Shown here in pieces: positions 1-5,948 of a stretch of DNA of 7,815 bases. The number at the start of each line of letters is the position of its first letter. The stretch's first letter is position 1. This stretch comes from GCA-003244245 sp050700355. Its GTDB lineage: Bacteria > Actinomycetota > Actinomycetes > Mycobacteriales > Pseudonocardiaceae. A model generated the notes under the pieces. The model ran no database searches. It was not told where the DNA came from and saw nothing but the letters and a program-made list of their open reading frames with translations. Location: NCBI GenBank assembly GCA_050700355.1, contig JBOHHE010000178.1:1-7815 (forward strand), written 5' to 3'. Position numbers and translations under genes: made by a program.

Positions 1-84
1 CGCTTCAGCCTCACGATCATCAATGCCGATGTCCTGACTCACGGATATTCCTTTCCCAGCCGACTGGAGATCAACGACGGCTGA
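1..84 (+). CDS. C-terminal end of an unrecognised protein (5' end outside window)
   Basis: Frame 1 is open from the first base to a TGA at 82-84 and gives 27 residues, beginning RFSLTIINADVL and ending SRLEINDG. The alternating hydrophobic/polar pattern looks like the last beta-strands of a folded domain rather than random translation. The family is not recognised from so short a tail. No hairpin terminator follows. Only 45 bases separate it from the next possible start on the same strand, so the two could be co-transcribed. The reading frame is seen directly; that it is a real gene end is inferred. Confidence 0.35.
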   Translation, partial: RFSLTIINADVLTHGYSFPSRLEINDG

Positions 85-129
85 TCTTGCCCTATCCGTG
101 GCTTACACAGCTGTCATGACACGCCCCAG

Positions 130-336
130 ATGAAAGACGCCCCGGCTCGCCTGCAGTGGGCGATGAACCACTGTCTGGCCCAGATCGGGATTGAGCACGC
201 CGAGCACCGCGCCCGCGCACTCGACATCGGTGAGCGCCTGGAGGTCCTCAAGGACTACCCGACTCCTCCGAACTGCACATCTCCGTTCGCGCCCACCTGG
301 ATCACCGAGATGGTGCGCCGACAGCACGACAAGTAG
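130..336 (+). CDS. Small hypothetical protein, 68 residues
   Basis: ATG at 130 to TAG at 334-336. The product is predicted soluble. An amphipathic N-terminal half (residues about 5-40, with ALDIGERLEVL) is followed by a Pro/Cys-containing segment (YPTPPNCTSPF) and a short aromatic/basic end (WITEMVRR). No signal peptide or membrane segment is visible. The YPTPP-CTSPFAP segment looks like a conserved motif rather than shadow translation, but no family can be named. The start is weak: there is no purine-rich ribosome binding site before 130, and no other in-frame start exists back to the stop at 82-84. It may therefore be the remaining C-terminal part of a longer, 5'-truncated gene. The longest opposing frame (103-339, minus) looks like a shadow. 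Confidence 0.45.
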   Translation: MKDAPARLQWAMNHCLAQIGIEHAEHRARALDIGERLEVLKDYPTPPNCTSPFAPTWITEMVRRQHDK

Positions 337-430
337 CAAGGTCCACGCCCACGCTCACGCTCACTGGTGCACCCTCTTCGTCGTCGAGCCTGGTTGTTGA
401 TCCAGGATTCGGGCACACCTGAGGTCTCCA

Positions 431-469
431 CCGGACCATCGCTCTGCTCGCTTGACCTTTGAGGTCCGG
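431..469. repeat. Inverted repeat with 7-bp perfect arms and 25-base loop
   Basis: CCGGACC at 431-437 is the exact reverse complement of GGTCCGG at 463-469. The long loop and absence of a T-run make an intrinsic terminator unlikely. It could be a protein-binding site or chance in GC-rich DNA. Confidence 0.3.
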
Positions 470-593
470 CATGAGTCTGCGAGGCCCGGTGGCCCAGGAC
501 GCGCGGACTGGCTACAGGGCTGTGCGCCAGAGAGCGCCGCTCAGTGAGCGAGCGCAGGTCGCCGATTCGACCGCCTGCTACGAGCCCACCCTG

Positions 594-644
594 CACACAC
601 GCGAAATTCTGGCCTGCGCCACCATCAATGGGGCCCGCGCGAAC
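594..644 (+). pseudogene. Possible scrap of an amidohydrolase C-terminal region
   Basis: One + frame reads HTREILACATINGARAN. This resembles the segment in AtzA/TrzA-type and related metal-dependent amidohydrolases where a helix carrying 'xREhLxxATxxGARAhG' precedes the C-terminal beta-sandwich. The expected continuation (a Gly-rich 'hGSLEPGKxAD' stretch) is absent in all three + frames, and the residues before it do not show an amidohydrolase metal site. If real, it is a relic of under 20 codons. The motif is short and chance is a serious alternative. Confidence 0.15.
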
Positions 645-765
645 CCCGATCAAATTCGAAGAGCCAGTTTCAGCCGGTGGCGCACTGGCGATCACGGTAG
701 GTGGAACCGCATGGACGATCATGCATCCCGTTCCCGCTCCGTCGTCTTGTGTTCGCGCCGATGCG

Positions 766-3051
766 TCACCCCAGCGTCGACGTCAGCCACGTCAGGTCGG
801 TCACGGCCTGGTGCCGCGCGTTCGTGGCGCGCCTGAACAGCTCGTCGGTTTTCGTCAGCACCAGAGTGTAGGGTCGCCCCTGGCGCCGAGTCTGGTGCCG
901 CACCGGCAGCGCTGCCGAGTCGATCTTGGTGTGCACGTGCCGGCGTCCGTCTGTCGCCAGCGGCCACTCGAAGGTCCGTTGCGACGGTGAGCCGAGGAAC
1001 GTCCCCAACGTGTCGCAGAGGCCGCACCCGCACCCGGTCCATTCGATCGACCAGTCGTCTTCGTTCCGCAGTGGCCGCGCGATGATCGTGCCGAGCCGCT
1101 TCGCGCAGTCCCGCGCGACCGTGTCGAGCCCCGCCGCCTGCTGCGCGTCCGCCAGACGCAGCGCCGGCATCAGGCACTCCAGTACGGTGTCCCCACGCTC
1201 GCGCAGCGCTGCCGTGATCTCGTCGCGCAGCTTGTCGTCGGCTGCCTCCAGCAGCCGCACCAACGGCGAGCTCAGCATCTCCAACTGCGGCTGGCGGAGC
1301 TCGCTTCGCGCGGTGTTAGTCCAGAGCCGGAGCTGGCCGTCCATCCAGCGCCAGGCTCCGGCGGTCAGCAGCCGTGCCACCTCCGGCCTGCCGTTGGTAC
1401 GCAGCGCCCCGCACAGCCCCGGCAGCCTGTTGTCGATCCACTCGGACAGGCCGGTTCCGAATTGGTGCCCCGACCCGAACCACCCGTCGATGACGCTGCG
1501 CGTCCAGTCCGCGCCGTACCGGCTGGCCGCCGCCGCCAACCCGCCCGCATGTTCCTGCGTCACCATCTCCACCCGGAACGGTTCCAGCAGCATCGCCGCC
1601 GTCTCGGCGACGCCCAAGCCCGCCGCCACCTCCAGAGCCGCGCCGAGCAGTCCCGCCTGTGCTCCTGTCGTTATCCAGAACGGCTCGAGCGACTCGGCCG
1701 CGGCACGTGCACCCTCCAGGTCTCCGGCGTCGATGCGGTCGCGGAGCTCGTGCAGAGCCCACTGCGATCCGGCCTCGGCACGCGCCGCGAACGCTCTGTC
1801 CTGCGGCCACACGACGACCGCGGCCCGCCGGTACCATCGATCCAGCGTGTTGCCGTAGTTGCCCATGTAGCCCTCGTACTCGGACCGGTAGGGTTCCAGG
1901 CCAACGCTCGGGGTGGTGGCACACACCTCGTAGTCGGGGACGTGTAGCGAGATTTGCTCGCCGCCGGTGCCGTCCGGGCTGGTCCACCAGCCGAGGGTGA
2001 TCTCGTCGTCGATCAGCTCATTGAGCTGAAAGTCGTCGGGGTCCTCACTCGGGCTGTCCTCGTCCTCCTCGTCGTATTCGTAGTCGTCCCAGCCGTCGCT
2101 GTCGGATGGCAGGGCGTCCCACGTCTCCTTTACCTCGGCGAGTGCCAGCACCGTCTGGCACCCGGCCTGTTCCGCCGCAGCGCGCACCAGCGCGGCCCGC
2201 TCCGCGTCGGCGCCCTTGAGTCGCCGCCAGTTCAGGCCCCGCTGGGTGTACTCGTGGTCGAGCAGGAAGACCAGCCGGTTCGGCAGGCCGAGGTCGCTGC
2301 CTCCGTATCGCGGGGTGGCCGACGTGGTGAAGTGCTCGGTCAGGCAGTGCGCCAGCTCGATGGCGGGACCAGCCTCCGGAGCCGGGGTCTCGGTGCCGCA
2401 GAGCAGGTTGAACGTCAGGGTCACCCGGTACCCGGACCTGACAGGGGTGACCTGGTGACGACAATCGGCGTAGAACGCGACGAGGGTCAGCTCCTCCTTC
2501 GACGCTCGGTAGGCGGTGCTCTCCCCGCCGTGGTCGATGACCAGTTCCCCACCGGTGTGCGCCGAAGGCAGTGACACCACCAGCGTGCCCACCATCGCGT
2601 CGTCCTTCTCCGAGTCCTGGTGGGGGAGAAAGAACTGCCCCTTGCCGTATACCAGCATCGAGTGCGGCTCGGCCCGCAGGCGTGAGGTCTGCGGGAGTCC
2701 GAGCTCATCACGAAAGTGTTCCAGCGCGCCGTTCATCAGCGCCGTCCAGCCGGGTCCGTCGAGCGTGATCTGATCCGGGGTGAGCTCCCACGTGTCGCGG
2801 ACGTTGGTGTCGGTCAGCGTCTGCTCCCCCTGCCCGAACATCGCCGATCGCGCCACGGAGATCAGCTTCTTCGCCAGGGGTGCGCGGATCGGAAGGCTCA
2901 CTGGTCCGACGCCAGACACCTCAAGCTGGAGCAAATGCGCCGGCGCCAGCAGCTGAGCACTGAATGACCCGGCCGGCTCGGAGTCGCCGAGTAACAGTGC
3001 CAGCCGTTCCCGCGCCGCCTTCGCCATGTGTCCCTCGTTCGCGCTCGCCAT
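766..3051 (-). CDS. Large 2OG-Fe(II) oxygenase-domain protein (~761 aa)
   Basis: Predicted non-haem iron dioxygenase using 2-oxoglutarate and O2, probably a cytoplasmic protein hydroxylase; substrate unknown. The double-stranded beta-helix core spans roughly residues 125-217. It carries the iron triad H144-x-D146 (LPHQDSEKDD) and H199 (CRHQVTPVRSGYR), with R209 ten residues after the distal His, where prolyl-4-hydroxylase-like enzymes bind the 2-oxoglutarate carboxylate. An acidic linker (about 313-350) is followed by a long, Ala/Leu-rich, apparently helical region (about 420-650). A C-terminal module with GCGCGLCD (C674, C676, C679), RRHVHTK and TLVLTKTDELFRR follows and may bind zinc. No signal peptide or membrane segments are seen. 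Start: ATG at 3051 has GGAAGG 3 bases upstream; a second in-frame ATG at 3027 (residue 9) has GAGGGA with better spacing and may be the true start. The frame stays open to 3267, but that extension is the out-of-frame shadow of the adjacent pseudogene. The gene looks intact, with normal high-GC coding bias, and lies just downstream of the broken flavoprotein gene on the same strand. Confidence 0.85.
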   Translation of the reverse strand: MASANEGHMAKAARERLALLLGDSEPAGSFSAQLLAPAHLLQLEVSGVGPVSLPIRAPLAKKLISVARSAMFGQGEQTLTDTNVRDTWELTPDQITLDGPGWTALMNGALEHFRDELGLPQTSRLRAEPHSMLVYGKGQFFLPHQDSEKDDAMVGTLVVSLPSAHTGGELVIDHGGESTAYRASKEELTLVAFYADCRHQVTPVRSGYRVTLTFNLLCGTETPAPEAGPAIELAHCLTEHFTTSATPRYGGSDLGLPNRLVFLLDHEYTQRGLNWRRLKGADAERAALVRAAAEQAGCQTVLALAEVKETWDALPSDSDGWDDYEYDEEDEDSPSEDPDDFQLNELIDDEITLGWWTSPDGTGGEQISLHVPDYEVCATTPSVGLEPYRSEYEGYMGNYGNTLDRWYRRAAVVVWPQDRAFAARAEAGSQWALHELRDRIDAGDLEGARAAAESLEPFWITTGAQAGLLGAALEVAAGLGVAETAAMLLEPFRVEMVTQEHAGGLAAAASRYGADWTRSVIDGWFGSGHQFGTGLSEWIDNRLPGLCGALRTNGRPEVARLLTAGAWRWMDGQLRLWTNTARSELRQPQLEMLSSPLVRLLEAADDKLRDEITAALRERGDTVLECLMPALRLADAQQAAGLDTVARDCAKRLGTIIARPLRNEDDWSIEWTGCGCGLCDTLGTFLGSPSQRTFEWPLATDGRRHVHTKIDSAALPVRHQTRRQGRPYTLVLTKTDELFRRATNARHQAVTDLTWLTSTLG

Positions 3052-3084
3052 GTTCCTTCCGCCGTCAGACTGTAGTGGCCGCAC

Positions 3085-3816
3085 TCGTGCCCGCTGTGCA
3101 GCCAGGCGCGCGCCCTGGTCCGGGTGTAGTCGGCTGCGGTCTCCAGCGCGCCCCGGGCGATGCCGAGATAGAAGCTGACGAACACCAGTTGGATGATCGG
3201 CACATTTAGGCTGTTGTAGACCCTGGGCTGGAAGACCTTGTTGACGAAGCCGGCCGCTCCGGACCAATCCACTCGTACCTGGTCGATGGTGACGCTGCCG
3301 CTCTCGGTGAGTCGTTGCCCGATGTTGTCCCAGCCGTCGTGGAAGACCAGCCCGGGGCTCTGGGACGACACGATGGCGAAGATGTGGGTGTCGGTGCCCT
3401 CCAGGATCCCTTCCAGGACCGTCACGTCGGAGACCTTGCTACCGGTCGAGAAGGACTTGCGCCCGGTGTAGACGAGCTGTCACCCTCATCATGGATCACC
3501 ACATCGGCGTCATGCGGGTTCACCGCGCTACCGAAGAACCACCGGTTGACCGTGGCCTGTTGCTCCACGTGCGCGATCTGCTCGGCCGTGCCCACCAGAC
3601 GGGCGCCCCAGAACCACAGGTAGTGATACCCGACAGTAGTTGCACTTCGCGGTAGGGGGTGTCCCCCGCCTGGTCGCGCTGGGCGGCGCCGGCTTCGAGC
3701 AGCCGGGCCACCGCCCGCGCACGCTCGATCCAGTCGGACACGGTCTGTGGGGTCGGTAGTGCCGCCCAGTCTGCGGCGGTCGTCAAGGCTGCCGGAGCGG
3801 GTGTGGTCAGGGTCAT
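3085..3816 (-). pseudogene. Degraded DszC/SfnB-like acyl-CoA-dehydrogenase-fold monooxygenase
   Basis: The intact family comprises flavin-dependent acyl-CoA dehydrogenase-like enzymes, including DszC and SfnB-type proteins, used for oxidising organosulfur compounds and related substrates. Three pieces in consecutive frames match one protein in order. Piece 1 (3816 to about 3640) starts with ATG after AGGAGGT at ideal spacing and gives the N-terminal helix (TPQTVSDWIERARAVARLL, then RDQAGDTPYREVQLL). Piece 2 (3631 to about 3478) resumes at GYHYLWFWGARLVGTAEQI and runs through NRWFFGSAVNPHDADVV. Piece 3 (about 3475 to 3085) reads YTGRKSFSTGSKVSDVTVLE, then FHDGWDNIGQRLTESG, then IQLVFVSFYLGIARGALE. 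About 40 residues (the usual Gly-rich GPAEHGGGGQ region) are missing between pieces 1 and 2 with a frame change. One base is missing near 3477 between pieces 2 and 3. The whole C-terminal helical domain is absent after about 3085, where DNA upstream of the oxygenase gene takes over. It cannot encode a working enzyme. Confidence 0.85.
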
Positions 3817-3835
3817 CGAAACCTCCTGTGACGGT
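3815..3835 (-). promoter_or_regulatory. Strong ribosome binding site of the broken flavoprotein gene
   Basis: Read on the minus strand, AGGAGGTTTCG directly precedes the ATG at 3816-3814. It is a near-perfect Shine-Dalgarno sequence. Its preservation fixes the original start and suggests that decay is fairly recent. Confidence 0.6.
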
Positions 3836-3842
3836 GCGGTGA

Positions 3843-3887
3843 TCACAAAGCGGTGCTCATGAGCTCGTCGTCATCGAGGCCGGCCAT
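3843..3887 (-). other. Possible C-terminal tail of a lost upstream gene
   Basis: The minus strand reads MAGLDDDELMSTAL and stop, ending 26 bases before the ATG of the flavoprotein pseudogene. This spacing is typical of an operon, so it may be the last codons of a gene that once preceded it. Beyond about 3900 the same frame becomes antisense to metY, so any such gene was cut at that point. The evidence is only the acidic, non-repetitive composition and the position. Confidence 0.15.
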
Positions 3888-3903
3888 TGCGGGCTGGCCA
3901 TGA

Positions 3904-4152
3904 GTCCGCGCCGCGGGCCGGGCGTTCATCGAGTCCGTGCAGCTGTGCAGCCACCTGGCCAACGTCGGCGACACCCGTACGCTGGTGATCCACCCTGGAT
4001 CGACGACGCACCAGCAGCTCACCGAAGCCCAGCTGCGCGAGTGCGGGGTGCCGCCCGACCTGGTGCGCATCAGCGTCGGGCTGGAGGACGTCGACGACAT
4101 CCTGTGGGACCTGGACCTGGCGCTCAACCAGGCCACCAAGGACCCTCGATGA
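3904..4152 (+). pseudogene. metY: 3' remnant of O-acetylhomoserine sulfhydrylase (MetY)
   Basis: Intact MetY is a PLP enzyme of about 430 residues making homocysteine (or methionine) from O-acetylhomoserine and sulfide (or methanethiol). Here only the last ~82 codons remain, following an in-frame TGA at 3901-3903. They include AGRAFIESVQLCSHLANVGD, TLVIHPGSTTHQQLTEAQL and VRISVGLEDVDDILWDLDLA, all diagnostic of the C-terminal domain of the Cys/Met-metabolism PLP family. The PLP-binding lysine and the whole large domain are absent and do not occur elsewhere in the window. Homology begins abruptly about one codon after the TGA, which marks a rearrangement breakpoint. The nearest in-frame start (GTG 3937) lacks a ribosome binding site. 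The stop overlaps the next gene by ATGA, so the original operon junction is preserved. Confidence 0.9.
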
Positions 4153-4631
4153 ACGCGAACGGCTGGGTGGGGCACTCCGCCCAGCAGCGGCGGACGATCC
4201 TGCGGAGGACCCGGACCGTGGCGATGCTCGGCGCGTCCCCGAACCCTGCGCGGGCCAGCAACTTCGTTGCCACCTACCTGCTGGCCAGCACCGACTTCGA
4301 CGTCTACTTCGTCAATCCCAACGCAACGGAGATCCTCGGCCGGCCGGTATACGGCTCGTTGGCCGAGTTGCCGGTGGTGCCGGATCTGGTCGACGTGTTC
4401 CGCAAACCGGCCGACCTGCCCCAGGTGCTCGCCGAGACGCTGGAGGTCGGAGCGTCCACGTTGTGGCTGCAGTTCAGCCTGCACGAGGTGGCGGTCGCGA
4501 AGGAGGCCGAGGCCGCCGGGCTGACGGTCGTCATGGACCGCTGCCTAAAGATCGAGCACGCCCGATTCCACGGCGGCCTGCACCTCGCCGGGTTCAACAC
4601 CGGGGTGATCAGCTCTCGCCGCCCGCGATGA
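4149..4631 (+). CDS. CoA-binding domain protein (YccU-like), 160 aa
   Basis: A small Rossmann-fold protein of the CoA_binding_2 family, related to the nucleotide-binding domain of succinyl-CoA synthetase; biochemical role unknown. The visible landmarks are in the usual order: TVAMLGASPNPARAS (residues about 23-37, glycine loop after strand 1), VYFVNPN (52-58), GRPVYGSLAELP (64-75), STLWLQ (103-108) and the signature VVMDRCLKIEH (127-137). Length is typical for a single-domain member. ATG 4149 overlaps the metY stop and has AAGGA six bases upstream, within the metY 3' end. The open frame extends back to 3900 but the extra part is only metY in another frame. It ends in an ATGA overlap with metX, so it was translated coupled to both methionine genes. 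That suggests a link to acetyl-CoA use or to the MetX/MetY step, which is inference. No lesion is visible, in contrast to both neighbours. Confidence 0.88.
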   Translation: MNANGWVGHSAQQRRTILRRTRTVAMLGASPNPARASNFVATYLLASTDFDVYFVNPNATEILGRPVYGSLAELPVVPDLVDVFRKPADLPQVLAETLEVGASTLWLQFSLHEVAVAKEAEAAGLTVVMDRCLKIEHARFHGGLHLAGFNTGVISSRRPR

Positions 4632-5572
4632 CCGCGTTGAGCACCACCGTCACGGGTGCCTGGCGTGACGGCGACCCGGCAGGACGCCGACTGTTCGCCG
4701 CACTGCCGGGACTGGCGCTCGAACGGGGTGGCACGTTGCCCCGGGTGCGGCTGGCGTACGAGACGTGGGGGCGGCTCAACGCCCAGCGGGACAATGCCGT
4801 GCTGGTATTGCATGCGATGTCCGGTGACAGCCACGCGACCGGTGACATCGAACCGGGCCACCCCAGCCCGGGCTGGTGGCAGGGCGTGGTGGGGCCTGGG
4901 CTGGGAATCGACACCGACCGGTGGTTCGTGGTCTGCCCCAATGTGCTCGGCGGTTGCCAGGGCTCGACCGGTCCGTCCTCGACAGCGCCGGACGGGCGAC
5001 CATGGGGCAGCCGGTGGCGGTCGATCACGATCCGGGACCAGGTCGCCACCTGCAGGGTGCAGATCGAGGCCATCCGCACCGATCCGAACTGGCACGGGGG
5101 TGACTACTATGACGAGCCCGATGGCCCTGCCGCAGGCATGGCCATCGCCCGCCGGATCGCGCACCTGACTTACCGCTGCGCCGAAGAGGTGGACACTCGC
5201 TTCGGCCGCGCCGCCACGACCGGAGATGACCCGCTCAGCGAGGGGTTCGCGGTCGAATCGTGGCTGGACCATTCCGCGACCAGCCTGCAGAACCGCTTCG
5301 ACGCGGGCAGCTACGTCGCACTCACCGAGGCGATGAACACCCACGAAATCGGCCGCTGCCGGGGTGGCACCGCCACCGCACTACGCCGAATACGAGCCCG
5401 CCCGACGATCATCGGAGTGGACTCCGACCGGCTCTATCCACTGCACCAGCAGACCGAGCTCGCCGACCTGCTCGGCGTCGACCTGCAGGTGATCCGCTCC
5501 CAGCGGGGCCACGACGGCTTCCTCGTGGAGACTGACCAGGTCAACCCAGTGCTGGCTGGTGCCCTCGCATAA
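4628..5572 (+). pseudogene. metX: Homoserine O-acetyltransferase (MetX) with nucleophile region deleted
   Basis: MetX, an alpha/beta-hydrolase-fold enzyme, transfers acetyl from acetyl-CoA to homoserine for methionine synthesis; family length is about 370-380 residues. This frame encodes 314. The N-terminal part is normal: LAYETWGRLN (43-52), NAVLVLHAMSGDSH (56-69) and NVLGGCQGSTGPSS (105-118). The C-terminal part is also normal: DPNWHGGDYY (152-161), FDAGSYVALTEAMN (224-237), SDRLYPL with catalytic Asp at D267, and GHDGFLVE with catalytic His at H295. Between IRDQV (135-139) and QIEAIRTDPNW (145-155), however, only about five residues (ATCRV) replace some 60. The missing segment normally holds the GGSMGG elbow with the nucleophilic serine. 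The frame is kept, but no catalytic product is expected. ATG 4628 overlaps the upstream gene by ATGA, has no clear Shine-Dalgarno sequence and would rely on translational coupling. A stable inactive protein is possible but unproven. Confidence 0.9.
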
Positions 5573-5589
5573 GCCACTTCAGGTCCCGC

Positions 5590-5830
5590 ATCCGCACCTG
5601 CTGCGTAGCCCGAGATGAGCTCCTGAACCTGCTCGCTGTCGAGCTGTTTGGCAGTGCCCGGCACAGGGCCTCGTCGAGCCGAAGGAGGTGGCTTGGAGGA
5701 GTCGGGGAGCCTCGTGAGCAGCGATTCAGCGCGCTGAGCTGGTGCTTTGTGCTGTAGTAGCTTCCAGGAAGCGCCACCATCCAACTGGCAATGCCGGTTG
5801 TTGAGTGCTTCGCTACCATGGATTACTGCA
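5590..5830 (-). pseudogene. Relic with resolvase/invertase-like helix-turn-helix segment
   Basis: On the minus strand one frame reads SEALNNRHCQLDGG, then SWKLLQHKAPAQRAESLLTR, then a Pro-rich linker (PDSSKPPPSARRGPVPG), then TAKQLDSEQVQELISGYAAG. The last part resembles the DNA-binding region of serine recombinases and related transposase-associated proteins ('x-L-s-x-e-Q-V-x-E-L-h-x-x-Y-x-x-G-A'), which normally continues into the recognition helix of a helix-turn-helix. Here the similarity stops after GYAAGA near the metX end, so the recognition helix is missing, perhaps by frameshift or overwriting. No start with a ribosome binding site is visible. The identification rests on about 20 residues and is tentative; a small intact hypothetical ORF (TTG start at 5784) is the alternative. 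Confidence 0.35.
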
Positions 5831-5843
5831 CCATCGTCGATGG
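5831..5843. repeat. 13-bp inverted repeat in the ATPase leader
   Basis: CCATCG-T-CGATGG has perfect 6-bp arms around a single central base, about 100 bases before the ATPase start. A further CCATCGA copy lies at 5924-5930, near the ribosome binding site. The geometry suits a dimeric repressor or activator, for example a metal sensor, but no regulator gene is in the window. Confidence 0.3.
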
Positions 5844-5903
5844 ATGGTCACCGTCGATGATTTCGGCTGTCCGGATCGAACGCATGATCGATATTTATGT
5901 CAT

Positions 5904-5915
5904 CAGTCGTGACTG
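5904..5915. repeat. 12-bp inverted repeat close to the ATPase start
   Basis: CAGTC-GT-GACTG has 5-bp perfect arms and lies about 30 bases before the ATPase ATG, where an operator overlapping the transcription start could sit. Short enough to be chance. Confidence 0.2.
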
Positions 5916-5932
5916 TCGTCATGCCATCGATA

Positions 5933-5948
5933 GGGGGAGGTCACGATG
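5933..5948 (+). promoter_or_regulatory. Ribosome binding site and start of the P-type ATPase
   Basis: GGGGGAGG at 5933-5940 lies five bases before ATG 5946. An in-frame TAG at 5931-5933 rules out any longer N-terminus, so the start is well defined. Confidence 0.75.

Larger units (their letters stand above)
337..765. other. 429-base stretch without a convincing gene
   Basis: This lies between the small ORF ending at 336 and the stop of the minus-strand oxygenase at 766. Several long open frames exist on both strands (for example 459-836 plus and 255-722 minus), but they are rich in Arg, Ser and Pro, run into neighbouring genes and lack ribosome binding sites, as expected of shadows in GC-rich DNA. 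Three things stand out: a hexamer-like run of CACGC repeats near 343-366, an inverted repeat at 431-469, and a 17-codon amidohydrolase-like scrap at 594-644. There is no strong hairpin with a T-run that would serve as terminator for the oxygenase gene. Confidence 0.5.
5573..5945. other. 373-base stretch between metX and the ATPase, mostly relic and regulatory DNA
   Basis: No intact gene fits here. The left two thirds hold a minus-strand recombinase-like relic (about 5590-5830). The right third (5831-5945) is the leader of the ATPase gene, with two short inverted repeats and a strong ribosome binding site. No clear intrinsic terminator follows metX, and no convincing -35/-10 pair was found: TTGTTG at 5798 with GATTAC at 5821 has 17-base spacing but a poor -10. 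Confidence 0.5.

Noticed and set aside
343..366. CACGC hexamer run as CRISPR-like or minisatellite repeat
   Set aside because: Only about three imperfect units, no spacers and no larger period; best read as simple-sequence chance.
255..722. 155-residue minus-strand frame across the left gene-free stretch
   Set aside because: It overlaps the small + ORF, has no ribosome binding site and shows no domain; the segment VPESWINNQARRRR was considered but matches nothing I recognise.
926..1858. 310-residue + strand open frame
   Set aside because: It is antisense to the oxygenase gene and Ser/Arg/Pro-rich with no recognisable motifs: a typical shadow in GC-rich DNA.
3052..3267. N-terminal extension of the oxygenase frame back to 3267
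   Set aside because: The 72 extra residues are Arg/Gln-rich and lie out of frame over clear flavoprotein-pseudogene sequence. Good ribosome binding sites occur at 3051 and 3027 instead.
3653..3666. GGGGG-N-CCCCC hairpin as terminator
   Set aside because: It lies inside the N-terminal coding part of the flavoprotein pseudogene with no T-run on either strand.
4304..5344. 346-residue minus-strand open frame
   Set aside because: It is antisense to the CoA-binding gene and metX, both supported by family motifs. Its translation is low-complexity Arg/Gly/Pro with no domain.
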